Positions 12,207-22,995 of a stretch of 64,000 bases of DNA are shown in pieces. Source of the stretch: Lates calcarifer (lineage: Eukaryota; Chordata; Actinopteri; Centropomidae); the NCBI RefSeq assembly GCF_001640805.2, contig NC_066833.1:6161456-6225455 (forward strand). The letters run 5' to 3'. Numbering within the stretch: position 1 is the first letter of the stretch; the number at the start of each line of letters is the position of its first letter. The position numbers and the translations under genes are program-made. A model generated the notes under the pieces. The model worked only from the letters and a program-made list of their open reading frames with translations, was not told the origin of the DNA and searched no databases.

Positions 12207-12472
12207 GATGGTAAATGGACTTTTCTAGTCTTTTTGACCACTCAAAGCGCTTCACACTACAGATCACATTCACCCCACTCACATTCATATAGCACTTTAC
12301 AATGTGCTGTCTAACACAGACACACGACACACATCAGAGGCAATTTGGGGTATCTTTCAGTATTTTTCAGTATCCTCAGATACTTTGGCATGCGGACTGG
12401 AGGAGCCGGCAATCGAACCACCAACCTTCTGATTGGTGGATGACTGCTCTACCTCCTGCGCCACAGCCTCCT
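12207..12472 (-). mobile_element. tRNA-headed SINE (family 1), minus strand
   Basis: Read on the minus strand it starts GAGGCTGTGGCGCAGGAGG (A-box like), then GGTGGTTCGATTGCC (B-box like), then the body AGTATCTGAGGATAC...CAAATTGCCTCTGATG, and ends AAAGCGC...AAGACTAGAAAAG...CCATTTACCATC. It is the same family as 17046-17329 and 39926-40191. The tRNA-like head serves as a Pol III promoter in such elements. No target duplication is visible, so the copy is probably older than the one at 39.9 kb. Confidence 0.85.
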
Positions 12473-12786
12473 CCAATAAGATAAGTGCATCTGACAATTG
12501 TACTGCTGAAAAAGAGGATTTTGGTACAGTGCCACAGTCTACTGGAAAGCAATACTGCTGACAAACAAAACTGCATTATTAATAAATAGATTTAGAGGTA
12601 AACATTTCAAAACCTATTACCTGAAACCACTTGTACAGTAAGTGTGGTAAAATATGCTGTTTTGTGATGTGAGCGAACAGACAGAATTTGATGATTTTCA
12701 CAAAAATCATAATAAAATGACACATATGCAGCTTTGCCCTTTGACACACAAACGACAAGCTAATGAAATCACTTTAGTGCATCATT

Positions 12787-12870
12787 TACCCACAAAGAGA
12801 CACAAAACAACCACAAAGACATGCAAGATGACCACAAAGGGACTCAAAATGACCACAAATGAAGTGAAAA
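12787..12870. repeat. Short minisatellite, about 20-bp unit (ACCACAAAGAGACACAAAA type)
   Basis: Units such as CACAAAGAGACACAAAACAAC, CACAAAGACATGCAAGATGAC, CACAAAGGGACTCAAAATGAC and CACAAATGAAGTG follow one another with a period of about 21 bases. I recall the same unit as dispersed short arrays in fish genomes. No protein is encoded by it. Confidence 0.75.
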
Positions 12871-13396
12871 ACCATGAGCCCTCTTCTGTTGTTGATGGTT
12901 TAAACTTTCAACATGTTGTGTTGTGGCTTAAAATGCATCTGTTAGTTTATTAAACATCAGTAATAGCTCAGTAGTGATTCATGTTTGTGTGTCATTTTTT
13001 CTTTTACTGTGATTCTTTAAGTGACCTTTGCTTTGCAGAGTTATTTATTGGACAGGCCTTAATTTTTAGCAGATTTTTCAGTTCTTTGGGTTCAAAGAAG
13101 TGATGGCTGAGGTTTGCCTCTGTAGGGCATTTAGGAAATGTGAAACATCACTGACCCAAATAGATGCCACATCCACCATCTGGTTACAGACCCAACAAAT
13201 GACTATAGAAACAGCTAAGTCATCTCTCTGACTCTTTCCACCCCTATTTTCAGCTCCCAGTCTGCTTCCAATTCACTTTGTGTATCATTCTGATAATTTG
13301 TGACTGTATGCATGAATACAAACGGATTTACATTAGTTTTGTGCATGGTAGGTACAAGATTTTTAAGACTTATAACTGTAACTGCAGCAGATGATA

Positions 13397-14138
13397 CAGT
13401 GGTGGAAAAAAGTTTTCGGACACCCCATGCATTTGTGAAATATTGCAAGAATCACTCTTAGGTTTTCAAGTGCAATTTCTTTTAATACAGTCACAGCCAG
13501 AATACTAAACAAATCCTAAAAAAGCCATTAAAAACTTAAAATTGGTTGGTTCTATAAGAATACATGAGAAATTTTGAGTATTGGGTCATTTTGGTACTAG
13601 TGATCTACTAATGAAGGTTGTGCTTTTTATTAAGACACAATTTTTGTTGTTGTGCTTCGTGTCTATATAAAGCCAGCACATTTGAAAGTTCTTCAGAGAC
13701 AAAAATGGCTAAAACAAGGAACCTAATGCAGGAAACATGCCTGAAGATACAGATTCTCAGCCAGGAAGGGTACAGCTGCCACCAGATAGCCAGGAAGTGC
13801 AGATGCAGTCCTTCAGCAGTTGGATACACTGTGCAGAAATACAGACGAATCAACAGCAATGAACAAATGGACGCATGTAATGGTTTATTTATTTTTTGTT
13901 CAGTTTTGAACACATTCTCTGTTATTTGTTGACTTTGATAGTGACAATGTTGAGAACTGACATATTGAAACTGTCAAGAATTTAGTTTTGTTATTTTTTC
14001 TTGTAAACAATAAACAAAAAAAAAATCATTTGTATTTGTTTGTGTCTATCTAATGCAGACACACCTATTGAAACACAAAAATGATTTTCCTCCAAATATT
14101 TCATGATAATATTTCAGATTGTATAAAATTTGTGTAAG
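13397..14138 (+). mobile_element. Tc1/mariner-like element, copy 1, internally deleted and lacking its right end
   Basis: The left end CAGTGGTGGAAAAAAGTTTTC follows a TA dinucleotide, the usual Tc1 target. The first 300 bases align closely with the copy at 22996-24371. Most of the transposase gene is missing: the sequence jumps from codons for VQKYRR to the 3' untranslated part (GGTTTATTTATTTTTTGTTC...GAATTTAGTTTTGTTA). Past this it extends further than copy 2, ending about TTTGTGTAAG at 14138, where I would expect the right inverted repeat but find unrelated sequence. It is a one-ended relic. Confidence 0.85.
13705..13932 (+). pseudogene. Tc1-like transposase N-terminal fragment (paired-like DNA-binding domain start)
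   Basis: Starting at an ATG, the frame encodes a Tc1-type N-terminus: MAKTRNLMQETCLKIQILSQ, then EGYSCHQIARKCRCSPSAVGYTVQKYRR, the first helix-turn-helix of the bipartite DNA-binding domain. After about 50 residues it runs through a deletion junction into 3' untranslated sequence and stops after 75 codons. The catalytic domain is absent. The overlapping minus-strand open frame is a shadow. Confidence 0.75.
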
Positions 14139-15414
14139 CTTAATACCCTGCTCTACAAAACGCTTTGATGTGATTGTGTATGAGGAAGAGAGAATTAATG
14201 TGATCACATGTCATTGGTTGAAATATAAAAAATATGTTGCTCAAACAATTTATAGCTACAGCTTATTTCCAACTTTGTTCCACAAGCATAGAAACTGAAT
14301 GACTTTGACACTGGAAACTGAGATTTTTTCATCTCAGTTTCAACAAAAGGTCTTTGATTAAAGTTAACTGCATTAAACCAGACCACGATCTTTCTCGAAC
14401 CTCTACAAAGTGCTGTGAGAGCTTAAACATAACCAGTATAATAACATTGTAGTCACTACAAGTCGATATTTTGCCGTCACAAAAGTAAAGAAAAATTGTA
14501 CATGAATCATCACATTAAATTTTGTGACTATTTCATAAAAATATTTTTTTTAAATAGGGTAAAAGAGCACAAACTGCTTTGGTGTATGAGTCACAGCCAC
14601 TATTTTGTGTGTTCCCATTTGCCCTAAGGTTTATTTTAGGACCTGATTTTCTGTGTATTCACCATGTTTTTGAGATAGCCTGCAGTGCTTGCCGGCATCT
14701 GAGGAATGAGCCTCATGCAGGTTAGTGTGAGAAGTCTGTGTCTGTTTTTGTTGCCCTGACAGGACTTGACTCAACCTACATATGTAACTGTCTCCAAACA
14801 AATGAAAAGAAAATAAATAATGAGTCAAAGAACATTCCAGATACAAATGCTTTCACACAGGGAAAGAGTGGTCACTGAGCGGTTTGATGACTGTGAAAAT
14901 AAACATTTTAATTAAACTTTGCTGAATGTAGGTAAATACACGACTAAGTTTGTGTGTGTAATCTTTCCTAAGATTCAGCCTGCTGATTTATTATATCAGG
15001 TTGCTCTAAATTAAAATGTAAGACTCGTCTTAGCTAGTGAAGATTTTAGTAATGTGTAAATCGGTTGCTAGAAAACCCCTGTAGCCCAATCAAAACCAAT
15101 TAACAGTAAACAGGAAATCACTTAAATATCACAAGTAATTTGTGCACTGGGTACGCCTTTAGTGTCATCTTTCAAAATGCAGGGTACCCTACACTACAAC
15201 ATTTGCAGCACCCACAACACTTGGTTAAGGATAGGGAAAATTTGTGGTGTGGTTTAATACAGAAAAGGTTACTGTGACTTCAAAACCCACAATGTGCTCT
15301 TGTCCCATTTACGTCAGCAGACAACAGACTGCAGTTTGCTTGACTCATACTTTCAAAGCAGCAGAGAACACTGGAATTCTATTGGATTTCCTTGCACATT
15401 GAACAATGATGCAA
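14139..15414. other. Unique non-coding sequence, no gene recognised
   Basis: AT-rich, with short open frames only. No repeat or RNA gene is recognised. Confidence 0.5.
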
Positions 15415-15600
15415 AAGTGGTACAGATGAGTTGAAAGTGAGACTGGGTACCCATTAGGCCTGGGTGGTTGGTGTTCCATTTCATCCCAAAGGTGCTGGGG
15501 GGAGTTGAGGTTATAGCCAGTCAAGTTCTTCCACACTAAACTAGGAAAAAAAAAATCGACATGGCTTTGTGCATGGGGGCACCCTCAACAACACCAGCCT
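15415..15600. repeat. Fragment of a fish DNA-transposon repeat
   Basis: The series GGTTGGTGTTCCATTTCATCC, CAAAGGTGCTGGGGGGAGTTG, GCCAGTCAAGTTCTTCCACAC and TTTGTGCATGGGGGCA follows a pattern I recall from abundant teleost DNA elements (CCAAAGGTGTT...CAGTCAAGTTCTTCCACACCAAACT...CTTTGTGCACTGGGGC). It is truncated at both ends and contains an inserted A tract. Family unnamed. Confidence 0.45.
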
Positions 15601-15776
15601 GACTCTGCTTTGTGAGTCTTGAGCAGCAGGAAAAGCACGGGCAATCCTTAGTAATGTATCACATCTGCTTTATGATGAATACCAGGTGTTACCATCAGGA
15701 CGCAGGTATAGGGTACCACCTCTATGGACTTCCCGTGCCCAGAGATCTTTTGTACCTTTGAGTATAGCATTGTGAT
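15601..15776 (+). pseudogene. Non-LTR retrotransposon ORF2 C-terminal fragment
   Basis: In one plus frame, from about 15685, the sequence reads LPSGRRYRVPPLWTSRAQRS followed by FVPLSIAL and a stop. The PSGRRYR ... RAQRSFVPLAI-x-LLN pattern is one I recall from the C-terminal tail of fish LINE polyproteins, just before the stop. Only this tail survives. Which LINE clade it belongs to is uncertain. Confidence 0.5.
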
Positions 15777-15865
15777 CTTGAAATCTTGAAGACATGAGTC
15801 TGCACTGTTGTACTAAATTCCTGATTGCGGGTGATTGTTGTTGTTGTGGAACACACTGTTGGGTG

Positions 15866-15886
15866 TTTTTTTTTTTTTTTTTTTTG
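15866..15886. repeat. Poly(T) tract
   Basis: About 20 T on the plus strand. It could be the reverse of a retrotransposon poly(A) tail, but no element is recognised adjoining it. Confidence 0.85.
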
Positions 15887-16697
15887 TCTGACAAGTTGCC
15901 TTTGTGGTTAAGAAGGTCAATATCACAAGACTGTTACTTGTAGTACACAACGCACAACGCCTGTGTACACTGACTCTTTAGCTCTTCTCCACAAGTCCTG
16001 TAAACCCCAAAAATTCCTTTTGTTTGCCATCCACAAGCCTTTCATAATAACATTACACAACATGAGAAACACACAACACATGCAATTTTGTGGACATATC
16101 TATCCAAGGAACAGTCCTGTGAACTGAATTTTTTTTTTTAATATGGGCAGCCCTGTTAGGAATCAAACTTAACACTGGCAATGTTATTACAACAATTGAC
16201 CTGATGATCTGCATACATTATAAATTTAGCAGTAACACATTAGAGCCACTGGGCTGAACCTGAAATCCAAGTTTGATCACAAATGCCTTCTCTGTTGAGA
16301 AAACATGCCTCCACAGCAGTCACTTTACCTGCATGTGATAAAATCACAAGTTGTCTTTTCTGATCTTTAGTTTGAGTTATATATCAAGGGCTGATGGCAC
16401 AAAGCAAGGATTGCATCAATGTTTTTTTTAAGAATCTGACATTTTAAGGTAGAGGTCCAATTGGGCATTGTTGGCAATATACAGCATATATAACTGAGAT
16501 AAACAAACATTATCAGGAAACAATCAGTCCATTGGAATGCTAATGTCCCACCAACTGTTGGATCTATTTTACTGTCAATTAACAGACAAGTCAAGTTTCT
16601 GGCGCTGACGTGCTTGGTCCTTATGGTCCTGGATATGATGCTTTAGTCAACTGTTCACATTCTAGGTTTTGAGCCTCAACCTCAGTGAAGTTGGAAA

Positions 16698-16838
16698 ATT
16701 TATCCATCCATTGATTATCTATACTGCTTATCCGTTAGGGTTATGAGGTGGCTGGAGCTTATCCCAGCTGACATTGGCCGAGAGGCAGGGTATACCCTGG
16801 ATATATCACCGGTCCATTGCAAGGCCAACATATATAAA
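16698..16838 (-). mobile_element. 3' tail of a GGAT-tailed SINE (family 2), minus strand
   Basis: On the minus strand: ATGTTGGCCTTGCAATGGAC, CCAGGGTATACCCTGCCTCTC, CAATGTCAGCTGGGATAAGC, TAACGGATAAGCAGTATAG and AATGGATGG. This is the 3' half of the family that is intact at 61178-61456. The corresponding 5' head, in the same orientation, lies at 17757-17875, on the other side of L2-like and SINE sequence, so both may come from one split copy. Confidence 0.8.
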
Positions 16839-16845
16839 TTGTATC

Positions 16846-17045
16846 ATAACACAGAGACAGCACTTGTAAAAGTTACAAACAATCTCCTAATTGCAACAGA
16901 CAACGGACTTGTTTCTGTACTGGAGCATTTTATTGGGATTAAAGGAACTGCACTAAACTGATTTAAGTCTTATCTATCTGATAGGCTTCAGTTTGTACAT
17001 TTTGATCAATGATCAATTCTCTTCACTTTGTATATGCTTCCCTTG
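16846..17045 (+). pseudogene. L2-like LINE reverse-transcriptase fragment, 5' piece
   Basis: The frame reads TETALVKVTNNLLIATDNGL then, after a deletion, LEHFIGIKGTALN and a stop, then FKSYLSDRLQFVHF. These are hallmarks of the fish L2/Maui-type reverse transcriptase domain. The segment that should hold the first catalytic block (LDLSAAFDT-like) is deleted between SVL and LEHF. It continues at 17330 after a SINE insertion. It is non-functional. Confidence 0.8.
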
Positions 17046-17329
17046 GGTGGCTGTGGCTCAGGAGGTAGAGCAGGTCACCCACTAATCGGAAGGTCAGTGG
17101 TTCGATCCCTGGCTCTTCTAGTCCGTGTCGAAGTATCCTTGGGCAAGATACTGAAACCCACATGTTTGTAACATCGGTGTGTCAATGTGGATGTGCAAGA
17201 GTGCTTTGTGCATAGTGCAAGCTGTATGAATGTGTGTGCGAATGGGTGAATGTGACGTCAAGTGTAAAGCGCTTTTAGTGATCGATACAACTAGAAAAGC
17301 GCTATATAAGTACAAGTCCATTTACCATC
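17046..17329 (+). mobile_element. tRNA-headed SINE (family 1) inserted in an L2-like LINE
   Basis: Begins GGGTGGCTGTGGCTCAGGAG (A box) with GTGGTTCGATCCC (B box), then GAAGTATCCTTGGGCAAGAT, AAAGCGCTTTTAGTGATC and ACTAGAAAAGCGCTATATAA, ending CCATTTACCATC. Both Pol III boxes are close to consensus. The left flank ends TATGCTTCCCTT and the right continues CATTATCAGGAATCACTCC; the L2-like frame resumes there, so the SINE landed in pre-existing LINE sequence. A clean target duplication is not visible, and a few LINE bases seem lost at the junction. Confidence 0.88.
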
Positions 17330-17756
17330 CATTATCAGGAATCACTCCATAAATTTCCATTGTTATGCAGATAATACACAGCTTTATCTGCCAGCCTAAC
17401 GAAACCAATCAGTTAGCCAAATTCCTGGCTTGCCTTAGGGACATTAAAACTTGGATGACAAGCAATTTTTAACTATTGAACTCAGATAAAACTGAAGTCA
17501 TTGTACCTGGTCCCGAACATGTCAGAAATACATTTTCTAATGATGTAGTTACATTAGACTGCATTGCCTTGGCTCCCAGCTCCACTGTAAAGAATCTGGG
17601 AGTTATTTAACTCACACATAAAACAAATGTCTAGGACTGCCTTCTTTCACCTGCGTAATATCACCAAAATTAGACATTTTCTGTCTCAAAGGGATGCAGA
17701 AAAACTAGTACATGCTTTTGCTACTCACTACGGGACTACTGTAATTCATTATTATT
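17330..17756 (+). pseudogene. L2-like LINE reverse-transcriptase fragment, 3' piece
   Basis: Continuation of the frame interrupted at 17045. It shows FHCYADNTQLYLP, the reverse-transcriptase active-site box, where the usual YADD is YADN: the second catalytic aspartate has become asparagine. It continues with TNQLAKFLACLRDIKTWMTS, LNSDKTEVIVPGP, RTAFFHLRNITKIRHFLSQR and DAEKLVHAFATH. In-frame stops and a small deletion (after NLGVI) are present. The 3' end of the LINE is absent. It is non-functional. Confidence 0.85.
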
Positions 17757-17875
17757 ATTAAAACTCCACCCACAAATTCCACTCAAAAACTCCACACACA
17801 AACTGCACATGAACCTGGAACCTTCTTGCTCTGGGGCAATAATGCTAACCACTGCACCACTGTACTCCCTGTTGG
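17757..17875 (-). mobile_element. 5' head of a SINE (family 2), minus strand
   Basis: On the minus strand: CAGTGGTGCAGTGGTTAGCA, then AGCAAGAAGGTTCCAGGTTC and TGTGTGGAG. This is the head of the family seen whole at 61178-61456. The matching tail is at 16698-16838 in the same orientation. Confidence 0.75.
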
Positions 17876-20800
17876 AAAATTTAGAGACGTTTTTTCACCT
17901 GTGTTATTTATTAGTTGTGATTCGGCTGTAGCTCGTAGTTGCTGTTACTTGTACCAAAATACTCACTGATTACATTGATTAGTTGTGTAACTTATGTAAT
18001 GACATATGCATGATTTTTGGTGTTGAGGGGATGGTGTGAGATGTGAGAGGTAGAGGTTTGAGTACTCAGCTAACTCCCCTCTGAGCCCTGACCTTCAGAT
18101 TTCATTTAGTGAAGGAAGGAGGAGTATCTTGTTGTGTCTGCCTGGCTGAGGGCTTCTCTCATCAGTCTCTGCCAAGCTGGACGGTTGTGTAATGGCAGGA
18201 TGTACCGTTTGTCTGATTGCAAACCCTGCTCAGCCAGCTATGGTAGGGTTTCTTGGAGATCATGGGGTTTATGTAACTGGGATGTGAAAGAGGGCATGGG
18301 AGGATACTGTAGCCTGTCATCTGTGTCTATCTTTGGCTGTGGATGCTGAGAGTTCTGACTGAGACAACGGCAGAAAAAGGACATACACTGAGATATATGT
18401 GGAACATCTGCTGGTCACTGTCCAGCAAAGCTCAATGGGAAAGAGATAGAAGGATTGGCTGCCACTGTTGCTGTGTTTGTATGCTACTGTGTATGGTAAC
18501 TGTATAAATATCATGCAATGTTGAATTTGACTGGTTGTGGCATGTCAGGCCTGATTTTCACTATGATGGAATACACAATTAAAAGAAGTTTGAAGTGTCT
18601 GCTAATACATTTCTACATTTCATACAGGTATGAATGATAGCCGAATTAATGAGTGGTATTACTGAGACAGTATCATAAAAACACACTTTCACCTTGACTA
18701 ATCACTGCAGTTCAGCCCTGTTGCCTTTTGTTTGCAGAACATACATGCTCACTGGTCTGATGAAGGGTCTGTAAAATCTTGTCACAGATACCTTTACCAC
18801 AATTCTTCCACAGTTTCAAGAGGCTTGTGTGAAAATAGCAGCGACAGTGAACCTGGGTAGAGGCTGAAGTATCTGGACCAAGCATAAAAATGGTCATAAA
18901 CTTACAGTTTAAACAAAACTGTTTGCAATTCATTTCTCTCTGCTACATCCTCTGTTGGCCCTCCACGCACACACAAAGCTATAAAAATGAACAGAGGAAT
19001 GCTTAGACGTCACAGCTCTGCTAATATTATGCTATTTTTGTTGAGTTCATAGGAGGAAGGAACATCTGTGGCATTATGGAAAAGTGGACAATTATTTTGT
19101 TGTGAATGTCCAGAACAAGATTCTTTTATCTATTACAGAGACACAAAAATCTAAAACAAACATTGCTGGAACAAGTGTTTATGACTTGTGAGGCAGAACG
19201 AAGGGTTCTTCTGGCCATTGCTTTGGAAATAAAGGGTGATCTGGCATTCGCTTTTGATAAGCTGCAGAACAGCCAGTCAGAGGAAAATAAGCTAATAAAG
19301 CTGATGCTACATTACCTCTCAGGACACAGTTACACTTTTACAAGACACCATTGTGCGATTGTTTTTACAGTTTGTCATCTTGCCCATTGTTATATCATGT
19401 TGTTTAATCAATATACTATGATACATGGTTTGGCTTGTAATGAACTTCCTCTATTTTTGGGTTTGTCTTTCTTTTTCAATGCATTCACATATCAGCATGG
19501 TCTTAACAACTGTTGTGGTTCTTTCTGAGGTCACTCACCTGCAGACTCTACTGATAAAACTGTGGTTGCTATTACACATTACCTACAGCATGAGCTGTGC
19601 CCTTTAGCGTAGGTTTGTGCCATCACCTTGCTACAGCTGACAGGAAAGGGCCAAGAAAAAAAAAAAAAAAATAAATGAGTAAAGACCATGTGTGGAGTAT
19701 GCAATTCAGTTTGACACAAAATAAATTACTGGAAATTATCATCTAGAGAAAAAGACATTTAAGAACCCCAAGATCAAGACGAGTTTGTGTGCATTAAATT
19801 TTTTTGTCCCTTTTGCTGCTCATGAGGTGACATCTTGAACAGATGTCTTGACTGTTTCATTGACAAACAATGCCAGCCTTTCATCTGCAAAATGTGGATT
19901 TGAACTCCTCCAACACTTCCCTTATTCACCTGATCAGACTGCTACCTCTTCCCCCAAGTGAAGAAGGAAGAGCTCAGTGGTTAAGTGCATTCAAACACAC
20001 TGAATGTGTTGATTTTGAGTGATGTGTTTATCATTTTTTTCATCTGTTGCGAAACAATGCTGAATAAATATCCTGTAGACATAGCCTGATAGCATAGTTG
20101 TACTCAGAGAGAAGCCTGGCCTCAACCCCCTCCCCTTTACCAGATCCCATCAATAGTCAAATCCTCCTTTGTTGTGTCTGAATGATCTGGCTGTTAACCA
20201 CATCTCTGAGGCTCCAACACAACAGTGATTCACACCAAATGAGTCACACTGTCACTCCTTAAATCATCTTACAGTGTTCATTCACCCTGTGGTCCCATCT
20301 CTGTTACTGAAACAGTTCACTGTTGCAGAAGGCTTTGGGGTGAGATGATTTTAATGCTGCTGTTGCACATAAAACACATACTAGGACTTCCATGAGATAT
20401 ATGTCAATATTATAAAAACCTTATTTCTGTCATTCAGGTTTTCTAAAAAATATCTAAACTGAGTTTTAATACATTAACTTGGGTTAAAGGCATGGCTGTC
20501 TTGTTTCAGAGTTTGTAATTACGTGAGGTTCACGTGAGGACAGATTGGATGTCATGTTCTCAAACGAGATGCAATGGATCTTCTTTATGGTTTTAAGTGT
20601 TCTAATGTCTTCTCTAATTTTTTGATTTTCAGTCCCCATTTGAACCCATAATGTGACTCTCATAGCTCTCATAGCTGTTCTTTCCTCAAAAAGTACCTTC
20701 ATTCTAGCAATCGGAAAGTTATTTTTATGTTCTTTTAACCAATCAGAGATCCGTCACTGGAGCTACCACATGCTGGGTTTCCTGGAGAAGTCTGGGATTG

Positions 20801-21451
20801 TGGTTATGTTGATTAGTGGCTTGGAGACGTATGCGGCTATATATACTTCGGAAACACACCCAAAATACAGGCCATTCTGGAAAGAGATAGAAAAAGAGAG
20901 AGAGGATAAAGTCCCCAACATACCACAGATGTTTCTGCAAACCATTTGATCCACAGGGAACTGAAAGAAAAAGTTACTTCATGATGTTTTTGAATGATAC
21001 CGTATGTGATTTGTTCCTCTACAACCAAAGAACAGAACAACCCCAGATCGTAAACATCTTGTATCTCCTTGGGGTGCCGGTGTCCACTTTTCAATTTCTG
21101 AAACAAACTTTAGTTCCTTGCTGCCTCCTTTAAACAATGTAAAACATGAAGGTATTGCCTTTGGATGACCGAAGGCTGGTGGGTGGAAGCTGCTTGCTGC
21201 TTCCTAAATGAGGAGATTCGTTATACAATAGAAATATAGTGACTGGTACCTATGATATCAACACACAATAGTGGTGGTGTGTTTGGGCAGTTCTTGCCTC
21301 TCTAAAAATTTGCCTTGACAGAAAAAACATTCAGGGTTCAAGTTTTGACTTGGTTACTTGGTGTCAGTTATGCAAAGATATTAACACAGCATTCAATAGA
21401 AAAAAGGAAGTAACCATCTTGCAGTTTGTTTATGAAGAACTAACTTTTAGT
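17876..21451. other. Unique sequence, no gene confirmed; one weak exon-like stretch
   Basis: No named repeat is seen apart from an A tract near 19656-19670. A 140-codon open frame at 19106-19528 contains an exon-like portion from 19139 after a plausible acceptor (see findings), but no donor or partner exon is clear. Around 20650-20950 several frames are open on both strands at once, which usually reflects composition and not coding. The rest shows nothing notable. Confidence 0.45.
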
Positions 21452-21735
21452 TGCACTAAAGGACTTGAGACTTAAGAGTCTGATAAGACCTGAGACTTGG
21501 TTTGACCTGACTGCTGTGAGACTTGACTTAAGCTTGGGACAAACCCGAACACTAGCTGAAACTTGCAAAGACTTGACAAACCACACAAACTGGCCTTTGG
21601 TCTCATGCCATATCATTTTAATGGATATCATTTGGAGATCTGAAATGCTTGAAACTGACTTGCAGACATGGTTTTTCCCTCAAGAACTTAAAACCTGATG
21701 GAAGACTGACTTAGACATGATTTGAGACCTAACAA
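21452..21735. repeat. Degenerate minisatellite of ACTTGAGACTTG type
   Basis: Repeated variants of GACTTGAGACTT, GAGACTTGACTTAAG, AAGACTTGAC and ACTGACTTAGACATGATTTGAGAC occur across about 280 bases with an irregular 6-12-base period. I recall this ACTTGAGACTTG array as widespread in fish genomes. Open frames over it on both strands are low-complexity artefacts. Confidence 0.7.
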
Positions 21736-22267
21736 GGAGTTGATGCAAAATACTTAAACAACTTTGTCTTTGATTAACTGACAAAGTGATAAATACATGT
21801 CATAAAATGTTCTCACATTTGACATTTCTATGTCCAAAGTCTTGGATGGAGTACTCACAGTGCTATGTTCCCCCTCTGATAATGTTTTTGTTGTTGTTTT
21901 TAAAAAAAAATTGCTCTGGTCTAGATTAATATTTTCCAGATGCGCATTTACTGGAAAATTTCATAATTTTTATTAATTCAGTGAATTAATCACTGACTGA
22001 AGCTGGCAACAATGAAATGGATTATATAATGTGGAGAAGCATTTGTTGTGTTTACATTTTGACTGAAACAAAACATGTTTGCCATCTCGTCAAACATGTT
22101 AAAAAAATCTTTTATATTGTATTTTGAACATGATTGAACATGGATCAGACATATCACAATGCAATTGCACAAATAAGGTGAAAATTATATTCCACCATCA
22201 TGAGAGATGCACTTTGATAATAATCACAAACAAATTAACCCTGGAGGTCAGATATCACTATGGCAAC

Positions 22268-22299
<32 letters not shown>

Positions 22300-22995
22300 T
22301 GCCAACTAAAACTTTGGATCAAGGGACTAAACAAGTTCGGTGAAGGTTAGAATTAAGATGTGATTACAGAGGGAAAAAAACCCTCCCAGTAAAAAAAACA
22401 GGAAAAAGAAAAAAAAAAAGTTGGGAATTAAAACCAGGGTTCTGGGATTAGAGTTTAATGTCTTTTTTCCACTGAGTTGTTGCCTACTTATTTCTCTCTG
22501 CCTTATCATAAACTTAATGTTTTGTATTTACAATTTAGGATGTCACTTTTATTTCACAGATTATAATGACATCAGACCACACTGAGAATGTCAGTCATCT
22601 CCTCTGTGTTCATGTCAAGGAGGAACCAACACCAGGTGAAAGACAGTGTGACAGACTGAATCATTCAAAGATGGCAGTGAACAGTGTGAGTCATTTTTGT
22701 TGTGGGACCAAATCCCTCAAGGGATGATTTCCAAGCATATCTGAAATGTGTTAGTCATCCTAGTTGTCATTTTATTATTATTTTCTCAGAGCTGAATACT
22801 TCAACAGAAACCGCCCAAAAATAGAAACCATATGGGCAAATTTTCCATCAGTATTTTTTTTCTCTGGGTTTATATAAGTTAAAAGTAAAAGCCCAAATAA
22901 ACAGAGCAATAATTAAACATTAGACATAACAGTGGAACACAGTTCATTACATCAATGCTATTCAATGTGATAACATGCTATTGATTTCATACATA
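21736..22995. other. Unique AT-rich sequence with homopolymer tracts, no gene
   Basis: Contains a run of about 26 T at 22268-22293 and A-rich stretches at 22374-22421. The segment 22425-22500 vaguely resembles an inverted tRNA (see rejected). No coding evidence. Confidence 0.5.

Noticed and set aside
13608..13913. 101-codon minus-strand open frame over Tc1 copy 1
   Set aside because: Antisense shadow; the Tc1 N-terminal domain is on the plus strand.
17046..17120. tRNA gene suggested by good A and B boxes
   Set aside because: It is the head of a SINE: the same sequence with the same long tail occurs at 12.2 and 39.9 kb, and there is no tRNA fold with acceptor stem.
18134..18349. Trp/Cys-rich frame resembling a thrombospondin type 1 repeat (WRSWGLCNW)
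   Set aside because: Cysteine spacing does not fit the domain, and there are no supporting splice sites.
20484..21106. Overlapping open frames on both strands (up to 98 codons)
   Set aside because: At least four frames are open across the same bases; none has a recognisable domain or splice signals, so composition is the likelier cause.
22395..22500. Possible tRNA-like sequence on the minus strand (CAGTGGAAAAAAGACATTAAA ... GGTTTTAATTCC)
   Set aside because: The T-loop consensus GGTTCRANNCC is not kept and arm pairing is poor; at most a decayed tRNA-derived repeat.
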